From positions 30,197,291 through 30,261,290 of the forward strand of contig OU452221.1 of assembly GCA_911728455.2 (NCBI GenBank): a DNA stretch of 64,000 nt, given 5' to 3'. The DNA is from Marthasterias glacialis (Eukaryota; Echinodermata; Asteroidea; Forcipulatida; Asteriidae). Made by a program: the position numbers and the translations under genes. Of the stretch, positions 1-13,802 are shown piece by piece. Positions within the stretch are counted from its first letter, which is position 1; each line of letters begins with the position of its first letter. Under the pieces are notes generated by a model, which was not told the DNA's origin, made no database searches, and saw nothing but the letters and a program-made list of their open reading frames with translations.

Positions 1-48
1 AATTAACAAATTACATATTCTGTTAGTTCACCTCCCCCACTCATCCTG

Positions 49-261
49 TTAAAGGGGCTGTGTAGTCATGATTATAGCAGGCCTGTGGCTGTGCATGGAA
101 AGATGAACTCTCACCCGGATACTGCACACTTGCATGCTTGCAGTCGAATCACAAAGGGTGCCGTCTCTGTCAAACTGCGATGTGATCTCCGGTGTGCATG
201 TCCACATAGTAACTGGGTTATTCCATTTACTGCTATAACCATGACGACACAGCCCCTTTAA
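49..261. mobile_element. TTAA-ended inverted-repeat element, copy A
   Basis: 213 bases. Begins TTAAAGGGGCTGTGTAGTCA and ends with its imperfect complement (TGACGACACAGCCCCTTTAA), with arms of about 30 bases including ATTATAGCAG / CTGCTATAA. No coding capacity, so it is a MITE. The TTAA termini suggest a piggyBac-type target, which is an inference. Related copies are at 49876-50086 and 40486-40654. Confidence 0.85.
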
Positions 262-527
262 TATTATACATGTACTTCCATTGAATACATACTTTAAATC
301 CCATTGGTGGTTTTAACTGCCGTCGGTTGGTGAAAATAAAATAAAATACTCACAATTCGTTTGTTTTAGAAAGGAATCCTACTAGAATGCACAGCATTTT
401 AATTTAGACATTAGACCACTGTGCATGTATTCATGTTTAAAGTCAAGTTTGGCAGTGAGTTCAAGTCAACAACAACAACCAGTGGTTTTGAAAGAATAAA
501 AGATACTTCTTTAAATAACCCTAACGA

Positions 528-1225
528 CCCCCATCCCATCAATATTTGATGGGATGTGTACTGTGCATCTCTGATATGGTGTTGGGAGATGATGGGATGA
601 GGTCTGCAGGTCTGGGGTAACAGTGTTGGGATTTGATGGAGTGGGTGAGGTGAAGTTGGGTGTTTTCCCTGCTGGTCAGTTTACAATGTAGTTTTTGGTT
701 GCTATTCAATGTTCCAATGGATTAGGGTAAATAAACAATTGATAAGGTACATGTATGTAAGGTGCTGTGGGTTGTACATGTGCTGCATGTTTTATGCACT
801 GAACAGTGGACAATGTATTTCTTGCATAATTATGGCAGACCATACCATTTATTTGCCGGGGTTTGTAACGGTTATCTGTGAACAGCCAGTGCGGTTAAAA
901 GTCGCAGAATCTCAAACCATGTGCGAGGAAACACAGTAATTGGTCTGAGCCTACAAAAAACAATCACTTTTAAACTTATAACAGTTGAAACAGTTGTTGG
1001 GATTTGATGGGTAAGGCACTGCATGCCCACACTCTTTTTACTTTGTAGGCCAAGAGTATTAGGCCAAGAGTATTCAACCCATCAAATCCCAACAGGTAAG
1101 AGCCTGTTGGGATTTGATGGTATGGGTACTAATGCAAAATGTGTTCTGTTGGGATTTGATGGGTTGTGTACTGTGTACTAGCAGTGTTTTTCCATGGTGT
1201 TGGGATTTTATGGGATGAGGACTGA
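528..1225. repeat. Cluster of GTTGGGATTTGATGG words
   Basis: At least six or seven copies or near copies of GTTGGGATTTGATGG occur at irregular spacing (about 541, 581, 624, 995, 1106, 1147, 1198), often followed by TGTGTACTGTG or GGATGAGG. One pair faces inward as a hairpin at 1077-1127 (CATCAAATCCCAACAGG / CCTGTTGGGATTTGATG). No gene frame spans them. Confidence 0.85.
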
Positions 1226-3774
1226 TACTAGTAAATATACTTAGGGGGTTAGGGTTAATTGCTTATAAGTACCTTTTTGATGGCTAAATGTATAATTTTG
1301 TATCAATTCAGTTACCTTTCTTAGTTTCTTTTATGTATCTGTATGCATAAAATTTAAAAATATAGGCAAATTAAAATTTGACGTTACACAGAATTTAAAA
1401 TTTGGTAATTGTTTGGGAAGTAAAGGTACTAAAAAAAAAAAAAAAAATACTGAGCTAAAGTCGTTTCAAATATGAAGTCTTGTCAGAGGCTGAAAGGAAG
1501 ACCAGCATTAAGCTGCTCTCATCGCCACGGCTTAACCATTAATTGAAAGCTGCAAACACAAAATGCCGTCTCCTCCATTTCTCCATGATTGAAATTGGTG
1601 GAGTGTCTTAAAGAGACAAGCTGGTTGAAGTGTCAGTTAAATCACTATGTATAGCATTCCATGTAAACATGTATTAAGGGTGAAACTGTTTACCCAAGCC
1701 TGAATTACGAATCTTCATATTTTGTTTTGGGTGTGTATGAAACATGTTTCAACTGTGAAGACATTGATGTATACGTACCAAGAAGGAGAGAACCTTACCA
1801 TGGAGAAATCTGCCATGGTCTACAGACATCCAAATGAGAATGGCTCTTTAAGTAGCCGGCTTTACTGACTCCATGCACCAGAGCCCTGGCTTAACCCTCA
1901 AGCTCAGTGTGTGCATTAACTGTGGATCCTTCATTATGTACATGTATCTTGTACTAATTCCTTGGAAGGGGGGAGTGAGGGGGGTCGAAGGATTCAGTAT
2001 CAAGTAACATGAGCTCATGACAGATGAGCGATTGTTACACTAAATGGTTTTATTGCGATTGGCTTGGAAAGCTTCAAAGGAAGAAACTACAAAGTTTGTG
2101 CGCTGTGTAATAATTCGCACTGGTATTATACATCTGAATTTTCGACATTGAAATTTTAACTTAATTTTTAAAATGTGTGCTTCAAAATCAGGACCGAATA
2201 ATAAGTTTGGCTGATTCACAGTTAATTACTTGTAAAATACCAATTAACAGTGAATCAAGTAAAAATTATGATGTTCTTGAAGCATCTTCTTGGCTTGTGT
2301 CATACATGTAGTTAGGCCTTCTTTGTGAAAAACAGAAAAGAGTGTTTTATGAAGTGATGAATGCGGGCGGTTTTCTTGTTCTATACTTCCACAAAAGACT
2401 TGAAAGTGCCACAGAATGTTTTCACAAACCGGAATATCCAGACATGCCATTTGCTGGTTGTATAAAAACTAATCAAATGAAGTATATAACACACCGCATG
2501 TACAATATTTGCATTTAGTGATACTAAATGAGCTGCTCAAATCATCACCAAATTAAAACATTTCTTGTTTTGTTCGTAGTGTTAACGTCAGTTCGTGTGA
2601 TGAGGATGTTACTCATAGTATTGACATGATAATGGTACATTGATGTATGTACATGTATGTGCCTGTTTGTTTAAAATGTGTGTATAGATTCTGGGAACAA
2701 GTTAGTCCCAACTATATTGAGTTTTACTTCAGTTCAGTTTATGGCTATAAAAAGAATATTGTATTGTTGGGAAAGTAAAATTTAGCGGCCAAATATATAA
2801 AAGTAAAACAAATAATTAACAAATCAATGAAGAAAACCTTCAGAATAAGACTTGACCTCAGTTTCTGGTTAACTTGTAAACAACTAAGAATTTTGCCCAA
2901 CTGATCTTCATGTTCATTAAACCTATGTAATGGTTGCACAGAATTTGTGTGTGATTTGCAATTCGTACTGCATAGAGAATCATTGAGGTACATGTAGAAT
3001 AAGTATCCTTGTACCAAGCTATAATTTGTCTCAATGTTAATGTTGAATTATATAAAACTTGAAATTGTTTTTGTACAATATTGCTTTATGAGTATTTTTA
3101 TTTTCAAGAATTTTGTGTAAGCAAATATTAAAAATAAATAGTCTTCTTATTCGTTTTTGATATGCACGAGACTTGCGCAGTTTATTGTAGAAAAAACAAA
3201 AGAAGTTTAATACTCAGTCCATGTTTAGACATTTTTTTAAATCAAAGTTGCAGTCAATCTGTTGGTACATTGTACATGTACATGGTAAGCACTAGACCTG
3301 TGTTAGTAAATTGTGATAATGAGTTACAGTTCCATTTGCATGCATCATATTATTTTATAGGCCTAACAACTTCTTTCTCAAGTGACGAGATTGATCGTAG
3401 TCTAATGTGTAAGAAACCTTATCACAGTAGGCCCTACACATGTATACTTCCAAATAAAATCACAAAATAATATATATAAACATCAAATAGCTCTGTTTTG
3501 TTATCATGACAATATGGTAAATTTCAAGCCTCATGTTCAGCACAATTAGCCTATGGAGAGTAAACTGTAATTTGTTTTTCCATGCGTGAATTTCAATATT
3601 TTGTGGCTGCTGCTATTCAATGTGTAAGTACAAAGCCCGGGGTACACATCAAGTGATAGCTGAAGTGATTTCTGAGTATTTATTCGTTTTTTGAGCCCGT
3701 TAAGTTTTAAGCTTGAGTGGGCAGGGGTTGGGCTGTGGCATAATGCCAGAAGCCTTGTGCATGCATTTAAATGA

Positions 3775-3818
3775 ATTTCACATTACCTCACACATATGTG
3801 TGTGAGGTAATGTGAAAT
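3775..3818. repeat. Perfect 20-bp-arm inverted repeat
   Basis: ATTTCACATTACCTCACACA, four-base loop TATG, then the exact reverse complement. No mismatches. Confidence 0.95.
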
Positions 3819-5841
3819 GCCAGACAAGGTCTGTAAGATTGCATCTTAAATTGTACAAATGTTGATGTAAACATGGCCCATGAAAAGTGTTGATTTACAT
3901 GCAGGTGTACACATACATGAAGTGAATTAAGTTACAACAACACAGCACATAATCAAATGAGTACATTCATCACCATATTTCTCACGATCACCATGCACAA
4001 GCTAGCATATCGGGCAGAGGATACGTGCTAATTAAGGTCTGATGTGATACACAAAATAAATAAAATGGTAGGCCTATTTATTGTTTTTTCTTCTTCTTTT
4101 TCTTTTATATCTTTTTGTAGGTTTAAAATCAAATTCACAAAAAGGTCATTAAATAAAACCATTTAAAATGCACCAATTACATAGGATTACAGGTTGTAAA
4201 ACTAAGCTTAAACATCAAGTATGTGAAAAACATTCCAGCATACTTCGGCCAAACTTACAAAATTTGGGTCTAGAATGCCTGACACTTTTGGAAAATCCTG
4301 GTAAGGACATGAACACATTGAACACATTGAACACCATCTAAGCAGTGTACATAATACATAATGTACAGTGTGTCAATTAATGTAACATTTGGTTGTGATT
4401 ATCATCAACACCATGCAATCATTGCCTGTGTATAAAATGTAGGTCATGCAGTTAGTATTTGTAGATTCAAAAGAAGTCTCATTCCAGCAGTGATATTCCA
4501 GCTGACAACCAGACAACAATACTGATTTCTCAGTGTCTGTTGACAGCTCAGTGAACAGTCTGACTTGTGAAGAACATCATGCAAGATTCTTCTTTTATCA
4601 ATTGACACAATCAGTGTGATTATACACATTGTGTGTGTGCAGTCTTAGATAAGTATTATGGGATAGTGTTTGCATTCTTGGCATATATCGCCCCTTCACT
4701 TTGAAAGGTCATTCACTGAATTGTAGAATGCAACTTTATTTGAGGCTGTCCATGAGGGAAGCTCTTTATGGAACAATTTACAGATATTTGTTGTCAAGCA
4801 CCAGGTACAAGTCTACGCTGTAATTTATCAAGTCTGAATTATAAAGTGAGTCTATTATTACATGTATATTGATAAAAAAGTACCAACTTGTTTCAATCAT
4901 TCTTTATTACCCCAAAAATAGTTATCATACTAATTTGTTTTAGCCAGTTGCTGCTGGGATTCTTGGGATTCTTGGTTTGTTTTCTCTCGCCTCTCTGGTG
5001 GTTTTTTTTTGGCGGAATTGCCAGAATCTTTTTTCTTTGAGGGTACCGCTGTCACAAAGAAGTCCTAACTTGACAGTGCCAAGAGAAAATAGATTCTCTT
5101 TATTGGATTGTCTGTTTGGTTTCTTGACCGAGAAAATGTCAAATTCATGCAGTGTGAATTACAAAACATCGGCTGTTACATGTACACTAAACATGGAACC
5201 ATGGCTAGGCTGCCGGCTCACTCAGACTTACCTCCATTGAGCCGAAATATAATGAATGAACAATGGTGGAAGCCTCTAAATGCCTCGTAATCCTCTTATA
5301 TGATCAAAAGGAAAAGGGTCTGTAATCAAGCATTACTCAAAAACTGCCTCTCAATAGCCACCAAATGCCAATATATTCAAGACCTTTTTGTCCTTGTGTG
5401 GGTGAGACAAAGCTTTAGACTACTGTCTGAGCATGCTCCATGTTGGATAATGTCCAAGTGACCTTTGCTGGAGTGGTCTGAAAGTATATCTTAAAGGGCG
5501 TCTTTACACAGCTTGTGTTTCCAGGAAGGGGAAACATTTGTCTGTATTCATGTCATCTGGTGCCATCTGGTTAAACAACATCTGCATAGGCCTACTTGTA
5601 AATTGTAATTTTGTTTTGTTTTCATGTATTATTGTATGTAGTCTGTACATTTGCTTTCTGGGACCTGATATTTCATTTATTATAGAATTGTGACAACTTC
5701 AACGTAAAGAACATGACACTAAGTCCTGTAAGAAGGCATTGACAGTGTCAATTGCAGTCACATGCTAATCATGTACATCATGACTTGAGTATTACAATTT
5801 GCATCCTTGCATTACCTGTCACTATTACAGTGCAGTTTGAG

Positions 5842-6274
5842 TAGACCAATTGCGCGACCCACGTCACATGACCTGTAGTGGGTATTAAATGTAAACAAAC
5901 ACGATATCCTCCATAGGAAAGTGTGGTACAGTGTACGATGATTGTTGCATTTGTTTATTTGATCGAGGCCTTTTCTTTCTCGAAACCTGTAAAAAATAGT
6001 CCAGAGTTTGTACCAGAGACCTGTAGTAGAATGCTGGTAGTTTATGAAACAGTAATGTGATTGAAAATTCAATGTCACAACATGCAACTTTAAGAAAACA
6101 GGCTTAGTAGGCCTAACTGTGTTATTATTACCAAAAGCCAACTCTTGGTGTGACTCTGTCGGGCGCAGCATGTATTGCATGTACTGTAGTTTGCCATCAG
6201 CTCAGATGATGTACATGTAATACCCACCACAGGTCACGTGACGACATGTAAACATTGGTCGCGCAATCAGTCTA
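5842..6274. mobile_element. TAGACC...GGTCTA TIR element, copy 1 (433 bp)
   Basis: Starts TAGACCAATTGCGCGACC and ends GGTCGCGCAATCAGTCTA. Inside the terminal repeats are a second inverted motif (CACGTGAC / TAATACCCAC) and GTAAAC / GTTTAC-type words. No transposase frame is present. The element at 7733-8514 is the same family with extra sequence in the middle. Confidence 0.85.
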
Positions 6275-7090
6275 TTGAACAAGACACTTGTAGTCAGTCA
6301 CATGATGTACATGTAACTTGACAAATGTTTTACTTGGTGTTTAAGTTACAATACATGTACTTCAAACTTCAAAACTTGAGAGTTTAGTAAAAAAATAAAA
6401 GCTGTATGCAAGCAGAAAGTACACTGTGGACATGTTCATTTTATACATTCTAATGTTACAATGTTGTATTTACATGTATGTGTGCACATGCATCTTGACA
6501 AGTTTGAAAATGATGGAATTTACATGTGTGCTTTGTCTGGTTGTTTGCTACATGTGCATGTTTACATTTGTTCTGGATACAATCGACTCCTGAATCATGA
6601 TAAAAAAAATGTTTAAAATATGGCATCACAAGAGCCGAAGAGCCTGGATTTCCTGCATACTCTTCCTGTTTGTACACACCTCAATAATGAAAGGACAATG
6701 GAATTTTACATTTGATGTAGATAGATAGCATCATATGATTTTGATCCACATCTAACAATTCTTGATTTTAATGTGGTAACTACGATTGAAAAATTAAAAT
6801 TTCTAGACCAGTGCGTATGTAATGTTGATTTACTTCATGTTACCGATGCATGGTGGAGCAAGGATTTGCTCTATGCTGTACATTACCTACACATTTATAT
6901 CTTGATTGTCAGGAAATGACCTGTGGAATGTACAAGGTCACTCTAATTGTAAACAAGGTGACTGGTTTTTTTTCTCAAGCTATGTGTGGGTTCATGAAAG
7001 TGCAATGGTTTATCATGGGATAACACAGTACAATTTCAGCAGATTTATAATAGAGGTTACTTCAACTGTATGCATACATGTAGTGTACAC

Positions 7091-7362
7091 TTAGGCCCTG
7101 TTTCAAATATCGCGCTCTTGCAGTGTTGAATTTTAATCATCGGTTCGGCAATAGCGCTGCATTTGTGCGGCAGTGGTTTCAAATGCTGAACTTTCCCAAT
7201 AGCACGGCAGGGCCTGTCGAGCCATGGTTGAGTTTTAAAAGCCTCTGCCGTGCCGAAGTCCGAAAAAGGTTTCAAACAGAGCTGTGTCAAATAAAACAAA
7301 AATCTGAATGTTTGAATTTGACATGGCAAGAGCGCTACATTGTACGATTGAAATGGGCCTTA
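7091..7362. mobile_element. TTAGGCCC...GGGCCTTA inverted-repeat element (272 bp)
   Basis: The ends are TTAGGCCCTGTTTCAAATA and ATTGAAATGGGCCTTA. Further inside, GCGCTCTTGC and GCAAGAGCGC are again inverted, so the whole is a loose fold-back MITE. The overlapping ORFs on both strands are by-products of the palindrome. Confidence 0.7.
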
Positions 7363-7732
7363 GTGACACAATTGTCATATTATACTTGAAACTTGCACAG
7401 GTCACTTGCTTATCAAGTACCTGAACTCAGTCTTATTGCCTAGCCTAGCATGTCAAGAGTCAAAGCAGGATGACATGTTTATGGATGCTATCCCTGTTAT
7501 CCATTTTGGTTTATGGTGTTTATGATTGAGGCTGGCAGGTTATTTTCAGCCATAAATCATTGATGTAGGTCATACACTTTAGCATGGAGCTACATGTATC
7601 TGTGTTTAAGTTTCTTGTAGTGACTACCTACACATTCTGAGAGGAACTCCTCAGCTATTGTGAATCTTACATATACACGTACAGACCGCTCTACAATCAT
7701 GTACACCTATAGACCATGCATGTCTCGCATAA

Positions 7733-8514
7733 TAGACCGATTGCGCGACCCGCGTCACGTGACCTATTGTGGGTATTAAATGTAAACAAACACGACGTCC
7801 TCCATGAGAAAGTGCGGTACGGTACATGATGATTGTTGCATTTGTTTATTCGATCGAGGCCTTTACTTTTCTCGAAATTTGTGAAAAATATTCCAGGGTT
7901 TGTACCAGAGAGCTTCGAGTGGCTGAATAAAGCCAGCAAGTCTTGGAAATTGTACCAGTAACACATAAATGTGCACAATGTGTAGGCCTACTAGTGCACA
8001 ACGGAACGTTTCGGCCAGACGATTGCGATCACACACTTTTCAACACAAGAATTTCAAAGTTTTGAAGCTGAATCATCCAAAGAAATTGCTTTCCAAAACT
8101 GTGTGATTCCTTTGTCTGTTTGAAATTTCGCAAGGCTGGGTATAAATGCTCACTTTTCAAATGTTCTTTACCCTTTTTTACAGTGATTTAGGCCTACATT
8201 GCAAACAAAATAACAGGCGGGTGGCAACATTCCATAGTTGTCCAATGTCGGTAGTTCATAACTCAAAATACATGTAAGCCTCTTTTGTAGTAGAATACTG
8301 GTAGTTTATGAACAGTAATGTGATTAATATCAATGTCACAACATACAACTTTAATAAAATGGCTTAGTAACTGTGTTATTATTACCAAAAGCCGACTTTT
8401 GGTGTGACTCTGTTGGTCACAGCATGTATTTGCACGTACAGTAGTTTGCTCAGATTGTATTACCCACAATAGGTCACGTGATGACATGTAAACGTTGGTC
8501 GCGCAATTGGTCTA
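7733..8514. mobile_element. TAGACC...GGTCTA TIR element, copy 2 (782 bp)
   Basis: Same ends as the element at 5842 (TAGACCGATTGCGCGACC / GGTCGCGCAATTGGTCTA) and the same subterminal CACGTGAC words. It carries about 360 more bases in the middle (about 7915-8285). Either this is the longer form and copy 1 is an internal deletion, or something inserted here. No coding frame is seen. Confidence 0.85.
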
Positions 8515-9970
8515 TTAATTTGATTATTTTGGGGAACGTTGGATTCTACAGGTGTACATTGCTTTGGCGTGTGAAGGAAACAAATTCACACGCTTTTCCA
8601 GGTTACAATGTTCCAATGTACGTCTGGGAATTTTCTGTGGTCTATAGTTGGCTGTTATACTGATACCCTGAATTAATGTAGTGGAACCTTAAATGTACAA
8701 TGGGGGTGTACATGTAGGTGTGTCAATTATTTGTCTTTTGTGTATTTGATTTTGGAGTGTTGGTACGAATCACACTGCTTAAAATTGCTGTTATTTTGAA
8801 CAAAACAAGAGCTTTCTACCTTTTGAATTGTGTCCGAGACATAAGTTTATGTCTTGACAAAATTGTTTGCCCGGCAAAAATTTGCTGGAAACTGTAACAA
8901 GCAGCACTACGTAATCTACGTACATGTACAAGTAAGAGTACATTATATGGTATTTTTTGCTGGTAATCTACATTGTACATGTACATGTACAGTACATGAA
9001 TCTCACCATGTATGTATACAGGCAAAGTTTACAATGTAGATATTTAGTGCTAAGAATATTGTTAAGTTAGCAGCTCGCAGTGAAGTTGGACCAAGTAATT
9101 GTGAAAGCACGCTTTGTAATTTGTAGGAGCTTCAAAAAGTATTTAATCATCTCAGTTTGAACTTTGTACCTTTAGTTCTAACGTGGTCTTTAGGCTCAGT
9201 CAGTGTTTTTAGCAGGTCATTTGTGGGACCAAGTTATGCACTCTCCAACAGCTTCAGGCACAGTACATTAGGTGTCCATTACAAAAAAGTACAAGTATTA
9301 CAAATCCCTTCCCCCTCCCCCCCCCCCCAAGCAGTTTGTGCTGCAATCATTGTGTTGATGTCATTGATTAGTGACCTGGATTACCCATTAATATGGCTAG
9401 TATTAAGTAATCTGATCTCTTCTCATCCGCTCAGTATTTTAAGCTCATTAATATAATGATCAAGAATGGCATTTTCAGGGAGATGCAAATCAATGGTTTA
9501 GCGTATGTATGATTATTGCTATCATCAAGGTCACAGACAGATACGGTAGATTCACTATATAGTACGCCCTCTACAGTTAAACCTGGAGAGGCCATTTTCT
9601 CCAAAAGTGGTATCCTATATCTGACGTAAATGTGGAAAACTTTCAACTGTCTCACAAAGAACACCATCTTATGTTATAACACAGAAAAATCTGACCTTGC
9701 TGTTTTACAAATCACAAAAGATCTTAAACAATAGGATGCATGAGGACCAAATAGTTGTTGACCTGTTCCCCTGATACCCTGCGAAAAGGGCCTCTCCTTT
9801 GCAAACTGTAGAGGGTGCACTGTATTGCGAATCGCACGTATTACCTTCGTGCCCTTAGTAATAGCCTTTGAAATGCTCTGAAGTACAAATTTACGTACAT
9901 TTCCCTCATTGACTTGCCCAGTACTAAGGAAAGTCTGCATTGACCTTAAAAGAACAAGGTGTCAGGTCAG

Positions 9971-10060
9971 AAGTACTCTTTTGAGAAAGCCTTTGAGAAA
10001 GACTCTGCTAGGGTCGAAATGTGAGGCCATAAACAATTTTTTGCAAGAAGTATTCTGTAA
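9971..10060 (+). repeat. Dispersed repeat with degenerate GAAA-hairpin motif, copy 1
   Basis: GAGAAAGACTCTGCTAGGGT then CGAAATGTGAGGCCAT and CAATTTTTTGCA. The GACTCT..AGGGTC stem followed by GAAA looks like a decayed version of the hammerhead-like arrangement at 39475. The same sequence is at 19513-19598. Confidence 0.6.
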
Positions 10061-12209
10061 TTAATTCATAATAGAATTGTTCAGAAAATAATTTGGTGTT
10101 TTTATGGTGTACCCAGCAAATAGTTCCCTTAAATTATAAAAATCAGCCCTTTTTCGAGATTTGATCTCCTGATGTAAACTAGGATATTGTTCCATGAGCA
10201 TACCATATGGCTGACGTGCTAGAATAGAACAAACAATATTTACTGTCAATAAAGATTTACAATAGTACAAAGGTTACAAACTAAATTTAACAGGAAAAAC
10301 CCTTTGGGAATCCCCAGAACAATTAACAATTGTGTGGTACTCTAACCTTCTAAGAATGTAGAAGTAAAATTAGACGGTTGCAAATGTAGTGCTGCTTTTT
10401 GTTATTTCAAAGGGAAATTGTTGTTATTCATCATATTTAGTGTTCAGCTTAGACCAGGGTTCACAACTTCACAGGTGGCTCATCCTCAATCAACACGTGA
10501 CTGAAGTAAGTCTTTGCCATTATCTGCTCCCTTTTTAAAAATTCTGTTCTTTTAGTACTCTTGTATTTATTGGCATTATTCCTGTTAAAAACACCTTATT
10601 TACTACTGTATAATACATGTATATACATGTACATAACATTGTACTTTTGTTTCTGAAACCAGGTTGTGTACTTGTACATCCTGGGTGGATTAAAAGTAAC
10701 ATGTAGAGAGTACAGTTTATTGCTGACAGTAATTACCAAGTCATCTAACGCACATGTACCTAGTTGTGATTCACTTTTCTTATTTACAGAAGTTAGGATT
10801 GTCACAGTGCAGCCCACTAGGATGAAATGAATGCCTATCTGTAGCAGGGCAACCTAATTTACATCCACTGACAGTTTTTGTCAACACCTCTCAATTGCAT
10901 TTACAGCAGGGTGAATAATATACATCCTTCTACTGACCATCCTGTCTCTGTGCTTGGAGCTTGATACTAGCGAAATCGCTGTGGGATCCTCAGTTCAATG
11001 TTTTTCAAGTTAAGACAGACCTTTCATGCACTTTAGCTGGATCTGCATAATGCTAGGCTCATATGCAGTGTGTTTGCACAACTCTACAGTGTGCATTGAC
11101 ATGTACTGTATGTACAGTGTATCATGTACATGTACTGTACCGCCTATAAGGTCGCATGCTTCATGTATATGTAGAATGTAATGTACATGATTGACATATG
11201 TACATATAATGGTACATTGTCTTCACATACACTGTACATTACCAAGGGTCTGTTGTACATTGTAGGCTTGCATACAAGTTCATGTACATCGTCTGTACAA
11301 TGTACTTGTAAAATAATGAGTTGTTTTTTTTCGAGTGTGCTGAAATTTGAGGGGAATAAAATTTGTACATGTACATGTACATACATTAAGGTATACATGC
11401 AGGCATACATGTACACAGTTATCTTTGTAAATCGTGTGTGGTAAATACAAATATACTTGTGTATTTTGTAAGTTATTCAGCATCAAATTTATTTGATACA
11501 AATGCATGTTGTGTTTCACTTCGGATTCTATCAATGTATAATTGTTGCTTTACATACACTGTACTACACACAACCAAGAAAGAAATGATCAAATACATGT
11601 ATAGGTTTCTGGTTTGTCTAATCATACTGATCCTTACTCTATGGTCATCTTGAATGAAGGTTTACACATGTCTGCATTACATGTACAAATAGTATACAAA
11701 GCAGTAGGGAAGCATGTAATGTTTAAAAGACATCCCCCTGCCAGTACTGAGTACAATGAGGCTCATATTTCATCTTGAGGCCAAGGCAATCAGGGCACAT
11801 CTCCTAGTATGTTTAGATGGCCCATTTGAAAGATCATTGACCTGTACAATGTTCAGTATCAGGAATGTTCCTAGAGCCTTTCCTTCCTGAAGCTTGTCCA
11901 GGAAAAGTCCTACTGCCATACCATGTCAACACAAACTCTCTGCCGATGTCGACAGGGACAGGAAAAAAAACAAGGTTGATTTATCCTGAAGTGTCCTTAG
12001 TCATGTGTCCTTAGGTTGGTGGTGCAGAGCATGCAGGAGTCAAGAGTTCATCACGTTGGTTACGCAGATTCATGTTTTGTACTTTTTATATTTTCTATAC
12101 GTGTGTGTACTGTACATGTACAATGTATTGTAGATGTATGTCGCTGTTTCCTGAGGTACAAGTAGGCTATGTATTACAGAAACAAACAAAGGGGTAATAA
12201 CAAGAAAAT

Positions 12210-12262
12210 GCAGGCCTGGAATTTCATCTTTGAGAGGGCAAGGCCATTTCCATTTCCATCGG
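12210..12262 (-). repeat. GTGCCCTTG-rich dispersed repeat, partial reversed copy
   Basis: On the minus strand, GGCCTTGCCCTCTCAAAGAT then GAAATTCCAGGCCTG matches the end of the copy at 45055-45212. The downstream stretch 12505-12610 also resembles what follows the 45-kb copy (AGATTCCC, TGTGTTAC, GTGCAGTGCGCATT). Confidence 0.6.
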
Positions 12263-13802
12263 AAAATCTTAAAGTCTATCTAATAGGAGTTTATGAACGA
12301 TGAGCCACAAAGTTGTTTTCCTTCATAGGCAGAACAAATGCACTGAATCTCCCAGAAGCCACATGTACGAAATTCTCTTCAAAAATCCACAAGACAATAC
12401 CATCACAGAGAGCATTTCCATTCAATGTACGTATTAATTATTATTGACCAACTTCATCTGATGATATCACCCAGGATAAATCTTGCTAGCGCCATTTTGG
12501 GATCTAGATTCCCTTGTGTGTTACAGTGCAGTGCGCATTGCAGATGGTGTGTGGTTAGATGAATGCCATATCTTTATTCTTTACTGGTAATTTGACTCCC
12601 AAAATGGCAGACCACATACAGACAGTAACCATGACGACGTGTGATGTCAGTGCAAGGTGTCCATACACATTATACTTGATGATAGTGTCATGAGAAACAT
12701 GCTTTGTTGAAGCCCACAGTTGACACAAATCAACAACTTGTGCAGGGTTCCTCCAGGATTTTTCAAAAATGTGGAGTGATCTGAACCCAAATTTTGAAAG
12801 TGTGGCCGAAGTACGCCAAATTGAAACCAGGTCCTTGGTATGTTTTTATTTGATGTTTATATTTGGTTTAAAAATTGTACTGTGCAATCTGGAGCATTCA
12901 AAATGGTTTATGTTACGATTTGTTTTCAATTAAATATATATTTTAAGAACCCAGTTGTGGGAGTGCAAGGGATGCGGTAAAAAAGTAATTTCTGTGATTG
13001 TGACTGTAACAAAAACATTGTACATTTTATTTTAGTATTTCAATAGGATTCTACAGTTTTACTGTAATGTTACAGTTCTTTTAGTAGTTTACAGTATCTT
13101 AATGATTTTAATTAAGGTGACAGCTGGTCTGGCCTATTGTTTTTTCTAGTTGAATTTATAGTGGAATTTTACTTTTTCTGTATTTCATAATATTGCTAAA
13201 AATTTGCTGTCAAGCACTTTGAGGAATCTGCGATTCATATTGCGCTTTAAAAAAGTTGTTTTGATTGTTATTATTATTAACTGTACAACGGTACGTCTGT
13301 ACATTGTACGTGTACAAGTAGAGTGCAGTTACATGTACTTGTGCAATTTGTGATTTTTGGTACATTTGAATCCTTTCTGTGGTTACAAATAATTTGCAAA
13401 TAACATATACTAAGGTACATGTATGTACATTTTGAGTGTAGGTGATAAAATAGATTGAACAAAGTTCCTGCATTATCACTGCTTGTTCTTTGTTGCATCT
13501 TCTGAATTAACAGTGGCGCATGGTATAACCATACAGCAAGGTATACAATACATGTTAGGAATTTAATTATATTCATTAGTGCTGAACTTGGAGAGGGGAG
13601 GACAGAGTAAGATTTGTAAATTAAATCATGATTGAATCAAAGCACTCAGACCCTTGCTTTGTGCTCAGACCATCTACACAAATACATGTAAGCCACTTAT
13701 TAATTTGCTGACCTGATTCAAATTCCAGATGTGCTTATTTATTTACAGTTAGTTGAGGTGTATACGTCTACAGTACAATTATAAGTCTGATACTTCACAC
13801 GT

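Larger units (their letters stand above)
262..5841. other. Upstream non-coding stretch
   Basis: Apart from the word cluster at 528-1225 and the hairpin at 3775, I see no gene. ORFs up to about 100 codons are low-complexity or lack family features. AT-rich, with frequent TACATGTA words and short simple runs (A-run at 1430). Confidence 0.6.
8515..13802. other. Upstream non-coding stretch rich in TACATGT words
   Basis: No exon could be supported. Dense TGTACATGTA words occur at 8920-9010 and 11100-11420 and make overlapping short ORFs on both strands. An inverted pair GCCATTTTGGGA / TCCCAAAATGGC is at 12491 and 12597. A C-run lies at 9318. Confidence 0.6.

Noticed and set aside
11144-11653. Several overlapping short ORFs
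   Set aside because: They arise from TACATGT repeats, which avoid stops in some frames; low-complexity Tyr/Met/Cys/Thr/His composition.
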